Made by a program: the position numbers and the translations under genes. A model generated the notes under the pieces. It did no database searches and was not told where the DNA came from. It saw only the letters and a program-made list of their open reading frames with translations. A DNA stretch of 64,000 nucleotides from Endobacterium cereale (GTDB lineage: Bacteria; Pseudomonadota; Alphaproteobacteria; Rhizobiales; Rhizobiaceae): positions 62,001-126,000 of the forward strand of contig NZ_WIXI01000048.1 in assembly GCF_009617585.1 (NCBI RefSeq), read 5' to 3'. Of the stretch, positions 35,588 to 44,237 are shown in pieces; positions within the stretch are counted from its first letter, which is position 1; the number at the start of each line of letters is the position of its first letter.

Positions 35588-36685
35588 ATGACCGACCAAA
35601 AAGAAAACCAGCCGCGCGTGCTGCAACTCGTCACCCACGACAAGATGGGCGGCGTGCGCACATTGGTGGACATGGTGACGGCCGGCCTTGAAGAGCGTGG
35701 CTTTGCCGTGGAAAGCCGGGGCCTGAGGCAGGGCGGCGCGGTAGATACCGTGAAAAACATGGCGTTGCTGGCGCGCGACATTCTCAAAGGTCGCTATCAG
35801 GCGATCCTCACCTACCAGATCGCCGCCTCCATCTACGGCAATTTTTTCGGCTGGCTGGCGCGCGTGCCGATGCGGGTGTCGCATCACACAGCCTCTCCGG
35901 AAGGACTTCGGCCGCACTGGCGAGCGATCGACAAGCTGTTCGGCACGTTCGGCATCTATACGCATATGGTGATGAATTCGAATGCTACGCGCGATGCCTT
36001 CGGCAGCTGGCCCAAGGCGTATAAGAAACATTTCATCGACATCATCCACGGCGTCGATCCGTTGCCGCAAGCGACCGGGCGCACCGACTGGCGAGAGAAA
36101 CGCAAAATTCCGCAAGACGCGACAGTTCTGGTCGCGACCGGGCGGCTTGTCGGGCAAAAAAACCATGGTACGGCCATCGGCGCGCTGGCACTCTTGCCAG
36201 GCGTGCACCTAATCATCGCAGGTGACGGACCGGATCAGGCAGCGCTGGAAAACCAGGCGCAACGTCTTGGCGTGTTCGATCGCCTGCACCTGATCGGTGC
36301 CATCGATCGCGCGGACCTCGGGGACGTGCTCGCTGCCGGCAATATCTACGTGTTCCCGTCCATCTGGGAAACGTTCGGCCTTGCCGGCGTGGAAGCGACC
36401 ATGGCGGGTTTACCGATTGTGGCAGCCGATCTGGCGGTGTTGCGCGAAGTGCTTTCCACCGGAGAGCCGGTCGGCGTGCAGGCGATGACGCGGTTTCACG
36501 ACGTGCGCAATGCCGACGAACTCGCGCTCGCCGTACAGGACATGGTGGCCCATTACCCATCCGCCGAAACGCGCGCGAATTATGGGCGCATGCAGGTGGA
36601 GCGGCATGGACGCGCTCATATGCTCGAGCTTTACGGAAATCTGCTGGCGCCGCTGAAGACGGCGGTCAAGCATAAGCAATCCTGA
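35588..36685 (+). CDS. glycosyltransferase family 4
   Basis: A 365-residue GT-B enzyme. It opens with PRVLQLVTHDKMGGVRTLVD, the acceptor side, and the donor side carries VATGRLVGQKNHGTAIGALA, HLIIAGDGPDQAALE and WETFGLAGVEATMAGLPIVA with the E-x7-E pattern in slightly altered form. The frame opens earlier at 35504; ATG 35588 gives the usual N-terminus. It heads the second polysaccharide cluster and is coupled to the next gene by a TGATG overlap. Confidence 0.88.
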   Translation: MTDQKENQPRVLQLVTHDKMGGVRTLVDMVTAGLEERGFAVESRGLRQGGAVDTVKNMALLARDILKGRYQAILTYQIAASIYGNFFGWLARVPMRVSHHTASPEGLRPHWRAIDKLFGTFGIYTHMVMNSNATRDAFGSWPKAYKKHFIDIIHGVDPLPQATGRTDWREKRKIPQDATVLVATGRLVGQKNHGTAIGALALLPGVHLIIAGDGPDQAALENQAQRLGVFDRLHLIGAIDRADLGDVLAAGNIYVFPSIWETFGLAGVEATMAGLPIVAADLAVLREVLSTGEPVGVQAMTRFHDVRNADELALAVQDMVAHYPSAETRANYGRMQVERHGRAHMLELYGNLLAPLKTAVKHKQS

Positions 36686-37056
36686 TGAGGCGGACTCTCT
36701 CCGGGTCCATGATCGCTGCATTTATATTCGTGACGGATGGCGAAGCTCTTGCCTGTTGTGTGGAGCAGTTCCGAAATACGGACACGCTTCACGGCCTTTA
36801 CGAAATCCGGCAGGAAGCCGTTCGCTTTCTGGACGCCCATAACAAGACGACGGGTGATGACTGGCAAGCGCTTGATCCGAACCTGAAAGTGGTCGCCCCG
36901 CGCTGTGACGTGGCGCTGACGGTACAATGGCTGCCGAAAAGCCATGGCGCCTCAGGCGACAACGTTGTCGTGAGCTGTGCGAAACCCAGAGACTGGGGCG
37001 ACCCGGAAGGATGGACCGTTTTCGTGCCGGCGACAAAAGTGAAAAAGGCGAACTAG
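36685..37056 (+). CDS. small exported hypothetical protein
   Basis: A 123-residue protein with an N-terminal hydrophobic stretch (SGSMIAAFIFVTDGEALA) that looks like a signal peptide with a cleavage site before CCVEQF. The mature part has four Cys, two of them adjacent, and no domain I recognise. It starts on the last base of the preceding glycosyltransferase stop (TGATG), so it is translated from the same message, and it overlaps the end of the opposite-strand flippase gene by 4 nt. Role in the polysaccharide cluster unknown. Confidence 0.65.
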   Translation: MRRTLSGSMIAAFIFVTDGEALACCVEQFRNTDTLHGLYEIRQEAVRFLDAHNKTTGDDWQALDPNLKVVAPRCDVALTVQWLPKSHGASGDNVVVSCAKPRDWGDPEGWTVFVPATKVKKAN

Positions 37057-38510
37057 GCTCGCGACATTTTACCCATCAGTTTGCCGGCGACCTCGCCGAT
37101 ATTGAAAATATTCCAGCGGATGGCGAAGAAGGCGCTGACGATACCGATCAGCAGGATGCTGATGGTGTTGGCCCAGAGATGGCCGATCAGCACCTGCAGT
37201 TCCAAGCCAATCACAGTGAGACTGAAACCGGCCGCGAGAAGCATGCCGGCACTCACCCAGTCGATCGGCATGCGGGCGGCTTTCGGCGCGCCGACGATCA
37301 GGATCACGAGTGCCACCATCTGACCGATGGCGAAGGAGAAAGCTGCGCCTTTCGGCCCCATGTCCGGCACCAGCATGAAGGCGGCGACGACGGCGGCGGC
37401 AACCATCGCCACGGAGGCAATCAGTTCAAGCATCGAGGACGCGCCGAGATAGATGATCTGCCCGAAATAATGGGCACGCAGGATAAGGATGGCATTGCCG
37501 ATCAGCAGGAAAGGCATGATTTCCAGTGCCGTATCGACATAGCTCGGCGCCAGAATGATGCCGAAGACAAGACGGCCAAGCACGAGAAAAGCCGTGGTAC
37601 CGAACACAACGATAAAAACCTGCGAGATAAAGCTGCGGCGCAGTACCTGCCCGACTTCGTGTTCATCCTTGTTCAGCATATGCTTGCGGGCATGGGCGAT
37701 ATACCCCGCGCTGATGGCCTCGGCGAGAACCAGAAATGTCTGCTTCATCAGGTCCATCACCGCACCATAGGGTGCGACTGAAGCTGCATTGGTGTAATGC
37801 TCCAGCACGATACGGTCGATGTTGAGCGCGCCGGCGGAAGCCCCGAAGGCAAAGATCAGCGGCCAGCCGTAACGCAGCATGCCCCAAACATCGCTTTTCA
37901 GCGGCCAGACAAAGCCCTTGGCCCAACTGGTGCGCGCGAGAAAGACGAAAATCGGGATGGCGCCCAGTGCATAACCGATGCCGATCGCCATCAAAAGTGC
38001 CGTCGGGCTGTCGAAGAGATAAAGTGCGGCGCAACCGAGCAGCATGGACAGTGCGCTGCGCAGGATGGTGGCGATGGCGACGAGACCGGGCCGCAGCCGT
38101 GCGCGGGCGATTTCGGTGGAAGCGAAATAGGCGGTGAAGCAGACGGCTAGAAAAGCAGAACCCCAGGCGATGTGGATTTCCAGCGTATCAGTCGCGGCCA
38201 GGACAGCAATAACGGACAGGGCCGGTATGGTCATCACAGCGGAAATCACCAGCAGCGAGCCGGCAAAACGATCGGCGGCCTCCTGCGTATAGGTACCGAA
38301 ATGCGCAAACACGGCCCATTGAACCGTCAGGCTGTAGACGATGAAGCAGATCGAGAAACCGATCAGATATTCACCATAGAGATGCGCATCGGACAGACGG
38401 GTAAACAGCGCCACGGCCACGATGTTGAAAATCGCGGCGGCCACCCGGCAGAGCAGGTAGACGAGAACGTCGCTCTCGCCCGATTGCGTTTTTCCCGATG
38501 TGTCGGCCAT
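37053..38510 (-). CDS. polysaccharide flippase (Wzx/MVF family)
   Basis: A 485-residue protein with about 14 membrane helices of the MOP/oligosaccharide-flippase superfamily, which moves lipid-linked repeats across the inner membrane. Marks are the N-terminal VLVYLLCRVAAAIFNIVAVALF, the charged loop SDAHLYGEYLIG, the Arg/Asp pair ALNIDRIVLEHYTNAASVAPYGAVMDL near residue 240 typical of the family, and KHMLNKDEHEVGQVLRRSF in the mid-loop. It is the only flippase seen in the window, so it may serve both polysaccharide clusters. Confidence 0.85.
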   Translation of the reverse strand: MADTSGKTQSGESDVLVYLLCRVAAAIFNIVAVALFTRLSDAHLYGEYLIGFSICFIVYSLTVQWAVFAHFGTYTQEAADRFAGSLLVISAVMTIPALSVIAVLAATDTLEIHIAWGSAFLAVCFTAYFASTEIARARLRPGLVAIATILRSALSMLLGCAALYLFDSPTALLMAIGIGYALGAIPIFVFLARTSWAKGFVWPLKSDVWGMLRYGWPLIFAFGASAGALNIDRIVLEHYTNAASVAPYGAVMDLMKQTFLVLAEAISAGYIAHARKHMLNKDEHEVGQVLRRSFISQVFIVVFGTTAFLVLGRLVFGIILAPSYVDTALEIMPFLLIGNAILILRAHYFGQIIYLGASSMLELIASVAMVAAAVVAAFMLVPDMGPKGAAFSFAIGQMVALVILIVGAPKAARMPIDWVSAGMLLAAGFSLTVIGLELQVLIGHLWANTISILLIGIVSAFFAIRWNIFNIGEVAGKLMGKMSRA

Positions 38511-38608
38511 TCGCCTCGCATTAATGATTGCCGCCTAAAATACGCGGGCTGCGATCCTGGATGGATACCCTCCTCCGAGGAAAGCTCAAAGCTGATAATG
38601 GCGGATCA

Positions 38609-39769
38609 ATGGTTACCAATCCCTCTCGTGGTATCGAGAATGCTAACGGACGCTTGTGTTTTCTGGTTCGGGGCCTGGATGGTGGCGGCGCGCAGCGCGA
38701 TGCCATTCTCCTCGCCAATGAGTTGCAGAGAAATGGCATAGACACGGCGATTGTCACGCTGCAGAGTTCAGGCCCGCTGAACGCACTGATCAGCCCGGAT
38801 GTGCCGGTCATCGACTTGGGCGATGGCACCAAAATACGGCTCGCCTTCGCCGGACCAGCGATCCGCAGGCTGATGGTAAAAGGGCGGCCAAAAGGCGTGG
38901 TTTCGGCCGAAGCCGCACCCAATGCGCTTTTAGCGATGGCATCGCGTTTCGTTCCGAAAGCATCGCGCCCCTGGATCATCCTGCGTGAGGCGGCAAGCCC
39001 GGTTCAGGCACGACTGAACGATCCCTACTGGCAGAACCGGCTGGCCTATCGGATGGCACCAAAACTCTATCCGATGGCGGATGTGGTGATGACGCTGACG
39101 GAGGGCGCTCGCAACGACCTGATCGAACAGTTTTCCGTGCCTCGGCAAAAGATCGTCAATCTTGGCACCAATGCGGTGATCACACCGGCGATCCGCGCTG
39201 AGATCGACGGCAGCCTGCGTGCGCCCGAGCCGGGCCATATCTTTTCCGTAGGGCGACTTTCGCCGGAGAAAGGATTTGTGACGCTGATCGAGGCGTTTGC
39301 GTTGCTGCGAAAGCAACGGCCGGCGAAACTGACAATTGTCGGCGAGGGATCGGAAAGGCCGAACCTCGAAGCAAAAATCGTCGAACTGGGCGTGACCAGC
39401 GATGTCGATCTTCCCGGCCACCATCCCCATCCGATCGAAGCGCTTTCAAGAGCATCGCTGTTCGTTTCCTCCTCGAGCCATGAGGGACTGGGCAATGCGA
39501 TTATCGAGGCGATGGCCTGCGGTATTCCGGTAGCATGTACGGACGCACCGCATGGGCCGCGCGAAATATTGCAGGGTGGCGCACTCGGGCCTCTGGTGCC
39601 GGTGGGCGATGCGAAGGAACTGGCTGGCGCCATGGCGGATGTTCTCGACAAGCCGACCGATATCAATGCGCTGCGGGAACGCGCGATGCAGTTTTCGGTC
39701 GAGCGCGCGTCACAAGCATTCGAAGACGTGCTTTTGAAAATGAGGCTTCCGCTTCGAAGTAACCATTAA
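38609..39769 (+). CDS. glycosyltransferase family 4
   Basis: A 386-residue GT-B enzyme. The N-terminal half has LCFLVRGLDGGGAQRDAILL (acceptor side) and the C-terminal half IFSVGRLSPEKGFVTLIEAF, LTIVGEGSERPNLEAKIVEL and SSSHEGLGNAIIEAMACGIP with a clear E-x7-E motif. The frame opens at 38528; ATG 38609 is chosen because the preceding residues do not look like GT sequence, though its ribosome-binding site is weak. It is divergent from the flippase gene. Confidence 0.88.
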   Translation: MVTNPSRGIENANGRLCFLVRGLDGGGAQRDAILLANELQRNGIDTAIVTLQSSGPLNALISPDVPVIDLGDGTKIRLAFAGPAIRRLMVKGRPKGVVSAEAAPNALLAMASRFVPKASRPWIILREAASPVQARLNDPYWQNRLAYRMAPKLYPMADVVMTLTEGARNDLIEQFSVPRQKIVNLGTNAVITPAIRAEIDGSLRAPEPGHIFSVGRLSPEKGFVTLIEAFALLRKQRPAKLTIVGEGSERPNLEAKIVELGVTSDVDLPGHHPHPIEALSRASLFVSSSSHEGLGNAIIEAMACGIPVACTDAPHGPREILQGGALGPLVPVGDAKELAGAMADVLDKPTDINALRERAMQFSVERASQAFEDVLLKMRLPLRSNH

Positions 39770-39837
39770 CACAGAACGATACTTACCCGATGCCGCAATC
39801 TGGATTAAAGAAACGGCATCAATCTATCGGGGGCGGT

Positions 39838-40623
39838 ATGACGGATAATGGTGCAGACCGCGGCATGCGGTCAAACTCACCGCAGGAAATTCTCTATGGA
39901 TTTTCCCGCAAGATCGGCAGGCACGTACATTTCAGGCCATATAGTCTGAAACTGGATGAGGCTGTCGTTGCTTTTACTTTCGACGACTTTCCCGTGTCCT
40001 GCTATCAGAACGCGGCACCAGCTCTGGAAGACGCCGGTATGCGCGGGACCTTCTATCTGGCAAGCGGCTTGATGGGGCGCTACGAAAACGGCCAGTTGAT
40101 TGTCGATGAAGCAATGGTGCGCGACCTCTCCGACAAGGGGCACGAAATCGGCGGCCATACCCATGACCATGTCAATGTGCAGCGCACCCCGCTTTCCGAC
40201 CTGAAGGAAGACGTTCGTCGCAACGACCGGATCATTTCCGAGATCGTCGGCCATTCGAAACCGGTCTCCTTCGCCTATCCGTTCGGCATGATTTCGGTCA
40301 TGTCAAAGCTGACCCTGATGAACCGCTATCCGGTGCTGCGGGGCATCAAGGTCGGCACCAATCACGGCATTATCGACCTCGCGCATCTGCAGGCGCAGGA
40401 GCTTTATGATTGTTCGCAGGATTCAGGCTCTATCGACGCCATGCTGGACGATGCCCAACGCCGCAAGGGCTGGCTGATCTTTTATACCCACGACGTGCGC
40501 CCCGACCCGACCAATATCGGCTGCACGCCGCGCTTCTTCTCCGAAGTGGTGGAGAAGGTGCGCAAGCGCGGCATGAAGGTTGAAACCGTGATCGATACGG
40601 TGAACCGTCTGGGAATTGCCTAG
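39838..40623 (+). CDS. polysaccharide deacetylase (NodB/CE4 family)
   Basis: A 261-residue carbohydrate esterase of family 4, which removes N- or O-acetyl groups from sugars. Motif 1 is AFTFDDFPVS (catalytic base and metal Asp), motif 2 GHEIGGHTHDHVNVQR with the HxxxH-type His pair, motif 3 VSFAYPFGMIS, and motif 5 LIFYTHDVRPDP. There is no signal peptide, so it could act in the cytoplasm or be exported otherwise. The ATG at 39838 follows GGGGGCGG; ATG 39790 upstream has no ribosome-binding site. Confidence 0.9.
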   Translation: MTDNGADRGMRSNSPQEILYGFSRKIGRHVHFRPYSLKLDEAVVAFTFDDFPVSCYQNAAPALEDAGMRGTFYLASGLMGRYENGQLIVDEAMVRDLSDKGHEIGGHTHDHVNVQRTPLSDLKEDVRRNDRIISEIVGHSKPVSFAYPFGMISVMSKLTLMNRYPVLRGIKVGTNHGIIDLAHLQAQELYDCSQDSGSIDAMLDDAQRRKGWLIFYTHDVRPDPTNIGCTPRFFSEVVEKVRKRGMKVETVIDTVNRLGIA

Positions 40624-40625
40624 GA

Positions 40626-41735
40626 TTATTTCCCGGTGAGCGCGTCACGCAGTTCGACGCGCCATTTCTTGCCGAGATAATCCCACGGGCCGAACTCGTC
40701 GGATGAGAAATCCCAATACGCCCATGTGAAGCCGCGTCTTTCGGCTTCGTCGCGCATGATGCGGGTATAACGCACACGATCCTCGTAACCGGCAATGGAA
40801 TTGGCTCCGAATTCGCCGAGAAAGATCGGGCGCTTGTTCTCGCGTGACCATTCCACGGCGATATCCAGAGGCTCGTTGATCTTGGCGATCTGTGCCTTGG
40901 AGCAGCAGGGTGTGCCGACCCACTTTGCCGAATTTTCGATCCAGCTTGCGCCCTGCATGGTAAAATCGAACGGCGCGTAATTGTGGACCGACACGATCAG
41001 GCGGCGGTCGTCTTTCGGCAGTTCCAGCGTTTCCAAACCCCAGGCCGTCGCCCAGTTGCCGGCATCGACGATGACAAACCGCTCCGGATTGCTCTTGCGG
41101 ATCACGGCAAGCGTGTCAGCGACCAGCTGGTTCCAGACATCGCCATCGGTATTGCCGTGCGGCTCGTTATAAATCTCGAACAGAACTTTTTCGACCGGCT
41201 GCGAACGATACCGCTCGGCGATCTGTTGCCAGATGAGCGTGAAACGTTCGCGCAGGCTCTCGTCGGAAAGGTCGGCTCGCCTCTCGCCTTCATCCAGCGG
41301 ATCGCCATCCATCTGCCGGTAATGGTGAAAATCGATAATGATTGTGAGATCTTCCGCCAACGCCGATTCCACCGCGTCATCGACATGACGCATGAAGGCT
41401 TCGTCCAGTGCATAGGGCACCGTCAAGCCGGCGTGATTGCTGAATCGAACCGGCAGGCGAACTGTGGCAAACCCGCCGTCCCTTACGGCCTTGAAAAGCG
41501 TGCGATCGAGGTGCTTTGCGCGATCGACGGCATCGGGGGCTTCCAGAATGCCGCCAAAATTGACGCCACGACCGAGGGCTGCGGTCTGTTCTTCCGCGGT
41601 GCGCGGAGATTGGGCGGCAACGGTGTCGCCAAGAAGCAGCAGCAGGCAGACGGCGAGACCCTGACGCAACGAAAACAGTTGAAATTTCAAGCGTCTCACC
41701 CTTCTGGCGCAACAGATATGACCCACATGATACAT
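40626..41735 (-). CDS. glycoside hydrolase family 5 (endoglucanase-like)
   Basis: A 369-residue exported glycanase. A hydrophobic signal (LAVCLLLLLGDTVAAQ) is followed by the GH5 barrel: LGRGVNFGG-LEAP, VRLPVRFSNHAG, IIIDFHHYRQMDGD, the acid/base Glu in FEIYNEPHGN (about residue 206) and the nucleophile Glu in IFLGEFGANS (about 306). It probably trims or releases a beta-linked polysaccharide made by the cluster. The start is uncertain: ATG 41735 is used, but a TTG at 41690 with GGTGAG in front would give a more normal signal peptide. Confidence 0.9.
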   Translation of the reverse strand: MYHVGHICCARRVRRLKFQLFSLRQGLAVCLLLLLGDTVAAQSPRTAEEQTAALGRGVNFGGILEAPDAVDRAKHLDRTLFKAVRDGGFATVRLPVRFSNHAGLTVPYALDEAFMRHVDDAVESALAEDLTIIIDFHHYRQMDGDPLDEGERRADLSDESLRERFTLIWQQIAERYRSQPVEKVLFEIYNEPHGNTDGDVWNQLVADTLAVIRKSNPERFVIVDAGNWATAWGLETLELPKDDRRLIVSVHNYAPFDFTMQGASWIENSAKWVGTPCCSKAQIAKINEPLDIAVEWSRENKRPIFLGEFGANSIAGYEDRVRYTRIMRDEAERRGFTWAYWDFSSDEFGPWDYLGKKWRVELRDALTGK

Positions 41736-41890
41736 GAAACCCGCGCCCCGCGGCGACGCTTCACCCTTCGTGGTTAAGCCGCCGCAAACCGCCGCCATTC
41801 AGCCTTGGCAAATTCTTAATGCGACATCTCTAATCTAATCAGCCTGACGGAAAGGTGCCTATCGGGCATCGACAAGATGGAGCCCAGCCA

Positions 41891-43240
41891 GTGCCGACAG
41901 ACAGCGAAATCGCCACCGGCAGACCGGCCGCCCCGCGGGCAAGCCTTGCCGCGCGACTGCTGTTCATCGGCGTATTCCTGCTCTACTGGGTCACGCTGAC
42001 GCCGTTTACCGACCTGAGCGTCGACCCTTCCACGTCAAAGCCGCCGGGCTGGACGCAAGGTATCATGGTGCTTTTGACCCTGATGCTGGTTGCCTTTGCC
42101 GCGACCAATGCGCAGGCCCGCAAACTCGTCTTACAGCCCCGCCTCGTGTTCGGCACGCTGTTCTTCTGGCTGCTGCTGACCGCCATTCTGTCTGTCGATC
42201 CAGCCGGCGCCCTCAAACGCTCGATCATCGCCATCATGGTCACACTCAGCGCCGGCATCCTTCTGCTCTTGCCCGCAAGCGAAGAGGAATTTGCGCGACT
42301 GCTGGGCAAGAGCGTACTGATCGTGCTGGGGCTTTGCTATTTCGGCGTGATTTTCGTGCCCTATCTCTCGATCCATCAGCCCAACGACTTTCTGGAGCCG
42401 GAACATGCCGGGCTGTGGCGTGGCCTCTACGTTCAGAAGAACGAGGCAGGCGGCGTGATGGCCATGTTCTGCTTTTTCGGGCTCTATCTGGCGCGCTCCT
42501 GGTCCCGCGTGATCGGACTTGCCATCTTTGCCGGCTCCGCGCTCTTCCTGCTCAAGACCGGCGCCAAGACATCGACGGCACTGATGCCGGTCATTCTGGT
42601 TCTGGCATTTGTCTTCGAGCGCTTTCGCTGGGCACGGGTGCCCATCGTTTTCGGCGGTGTCGGTCTTATCAACTTTTCCACTGTCGGGGTGGTTGCCCTG
42701 CCGGCCGTGCGCGAGTTCGTAACCTCACTCGGCATCGACGCAACGTTTACCGCGCGCGCCGACATCTGGAATCTCGCACTCGCAGCAATCGCCGAAAATC
42801 CGGTCTTCGGATATGGGTTTGATAGTTTCTGGGGTACTAACACACTGGTGAACAGTGACCTCGGAGCCTTCACCTGGGCCGTAAAAGCAGTAGATGCACA
42901 CAATGCCTACGTAGACGCCATGGTTAACATGGGATTACCAGGCCTCTTTATTCTGATAGCTTGTCTACTTTACGTCCCGCTAAGAAGCTTTAATATTCAA
43001 AGTGATCGGAACAATTCTAACAATATTTCCCGGTTGTTCTTAAGAATTTGGCTCTACGGTATCTTTCTGGCCTGCTTGGAGAGTGTCTTCTTGGCGCGAT
43101 CCGGCCCATTTTGGTTCACGTTGTCCGCAGCAATGTTCGGCTTGGCTTACCAGGCTCGCTGCAGCATCGTCAGAGATACGGAGTCTGGGACAGTTCATGA
43201 CAGAGCTTTCGCCCCGAGGCGTCCCATCGCAATGGGATAA
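41891..43240 (+). CDS. O-antigen polymerase/ligase-like membrane protein (Wzy), second copy
   Basis: A 449-residue protein with about 10-12 membrane helices of the Wzy_C/O-antigen-ligase family, including RGLYVQKNEAGGVMAMFCFF, LKTGAKTSTALMPVILVLAF and AVDAHNAYVDAMVNMGLPGL. GTG 41891 has GGAG 8 nt upstream; GTG 41855 is an alternative. The last 130 codons (from about 42825) are strikingly AT-rich with TTA, CTA, ATA and AGA codons, unlike the rest, suggesting a recombination patch. It overlaps the next gene by 44 nt. Confidence 0.85.
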   Translation: MPTDSEIATGRPAAPRASLAARLLFIGVFLLYWVTLTPFTDLSVDPSTSKPPGWTQGIMVLLTLMLVAFAATNAQARKLVLQPRLVFGTLFFWLLLTAILSVDPAGALKRSIIAIMVTLSAGILLLLPASEEEFARLLGKSVLIVLGLCYFGVIFVPYLSIHQPNDFLEPEHAGLWRGLYVQKNEAGGVMAMFCFFGLYLARSWSRVIGLAIFAGSALFLLKTGAKTSTALMPVILVLAFVFERFRWARVPIVFGGVGLINFSTVGVVALPAVREFVTSLGIDATFTARADIWNLALAAIAENPVFGYGFDSFWGTNTLVNSDLGAFTWAVKAVDAHNAYVDAMVNMGLPGLFILIACLLYVPLRSFNIQSDRNNSNNISRLFLRIWLYGIFLACLESVFLARSGPFWFTLSAAMFGLAYQARCSIVRDTESGTVHDRAFAPRRPIAMG

Positions 43241-44063
43241 TGATAACAACCACACATCCGCTGAGCACAACCTTCTGGGGTTCAACTTCACCACGTGGAA
43301 TGAAGAGGTCATGCTGGCGGCGCTGGCAACGCCCGCTCCGCGCGCGGAAGGCCTGCAACTGCTTGTCACGGCCAATGTCGATCATATCGTGCGCCTGACC
43401 AAGGATGCCGAATTTCGCGCGGCCTATCGCTCCGCCTGGAAGGCCGTGGTCGATGGCATGCCCGTCATGATCTATGCCCGTCTGCGTGGCGCCCCCATTC
43501 CCGGCCGCCTTTCAGGCTCCGACCTGTTTCCTAAAATTCTGCGTCGCCTGTCTCCGGGACAACATCGCCTGCTTTTCGTCTGCCCGGATGAAGAGACCGC
43601 CATCAAGCTGAACGAGCGTATTCGCGAACTGGGCTTTACGGACCATCTATCCATTACCGCGCCGATGGGATTTGAGAAAAACGAGGCCTTCGGCACCTGG
43701 CTGACCTCTCTTGCCCGCAAGCAGCAGACGACGCATCTTTTCCTTGGCCTCGGCGCGCCGAAATCGGAAAAATGGATGGCGCAGCATCGACACGACCTGC
43801 CGGATTGCTACGGCATGGCCTTTGGTGCCGCCCTGCAGTTTTACGCCGGCACCAAACGCCGGGCCCCCTGGATCGTGTCGAAACTCGGTTTCGAATTCCT
43901 CTGGCGGGTGGCCAGCGAGCCACGCCGTCTGGCCAAGCGGTATTTTGTGTCGTCCTGGCCGTTTCTGCTTGCCGTGGCGCGCGATCTTGCCGGCAAACCG
44001 ATTGCCGGTTTCAATGATCCGGCGATCGTGCCGCAGGAAATCGAAAAGAAGCGGGCATCCTGA
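43197..44063 (+). CDS. WecG/TagA/CpsF family glycosyltransferase
   Basis: A 288-residue GT26 enzyme. The conserved blocks are LLVTANVDHIVRLTKDAEFR near residue 57, VVDGMPVMIYARL near 84, RLSGSDLFPKILRR near 104, and HLFLGLGAPKSEKWMAQHRH near 180. WecG/TagA members add N-acetylmannosaminyl or related residues to polyprenyl-linked sugars. The first 35 codons, within the AT-rich patch, are variable in character. ATG 43197 lies inside the end of the Wzy-like gene; upstream codons of the open frame belong to that gene. Confidence 0.9.
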   Translation: MTELSPRGVPSQWDNDNNHTSAEHNLLGFNFTTWNEEVMLAALATPAPRAEGLQLLVTANVDHIVRLTKDAEFRAAYRSAWKAVVDGMPVMIYARLRGAPIPGRLSGSDLFPKILRRLSPGQHRLLFVCPDEETAIKLNERIRELGFTDHLSITAPMGFEKNEAFGTWLTSLARKQQTTHLFLGLGAPKSEKWMAQHRHDLPDCYGMAFGAALQFYAGTKRRAPWIVSKLGFEFLWRVASEPRRLAKRYFVSSWPFLLAVARDLAGKPIAGFNDPAIVPQEIEKKRAS

Positions 44064-44087
44064 AGCAGTCAGCCCACAGAACAGAAT

Positions 44088-44115
44088 GGCCGGGTTCAAC
44101 GCCCGGCCGTTTTCG
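44088..44115 (+). terminator. weak terminator after the WecG gene
   Basis: GGCCGGG pairs with CCCGGCC around TTCAACG, followed by GTTTTCG, 25 nt after the stop. The T tract is short, so its strength is uncertain. Confidence 0.5.
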
Positions 44116-44237
44116 TTTGCGACATCCGTCGCCAGTTGCGCCATGGCGCATCGTTGTTCGTGCATGTCGTATTCTGAAGAGGTGGCGCATGTTACTCCTC
44201 ATAAGATCGCCGGACATTTCGAAGCACGAGGCATGCA

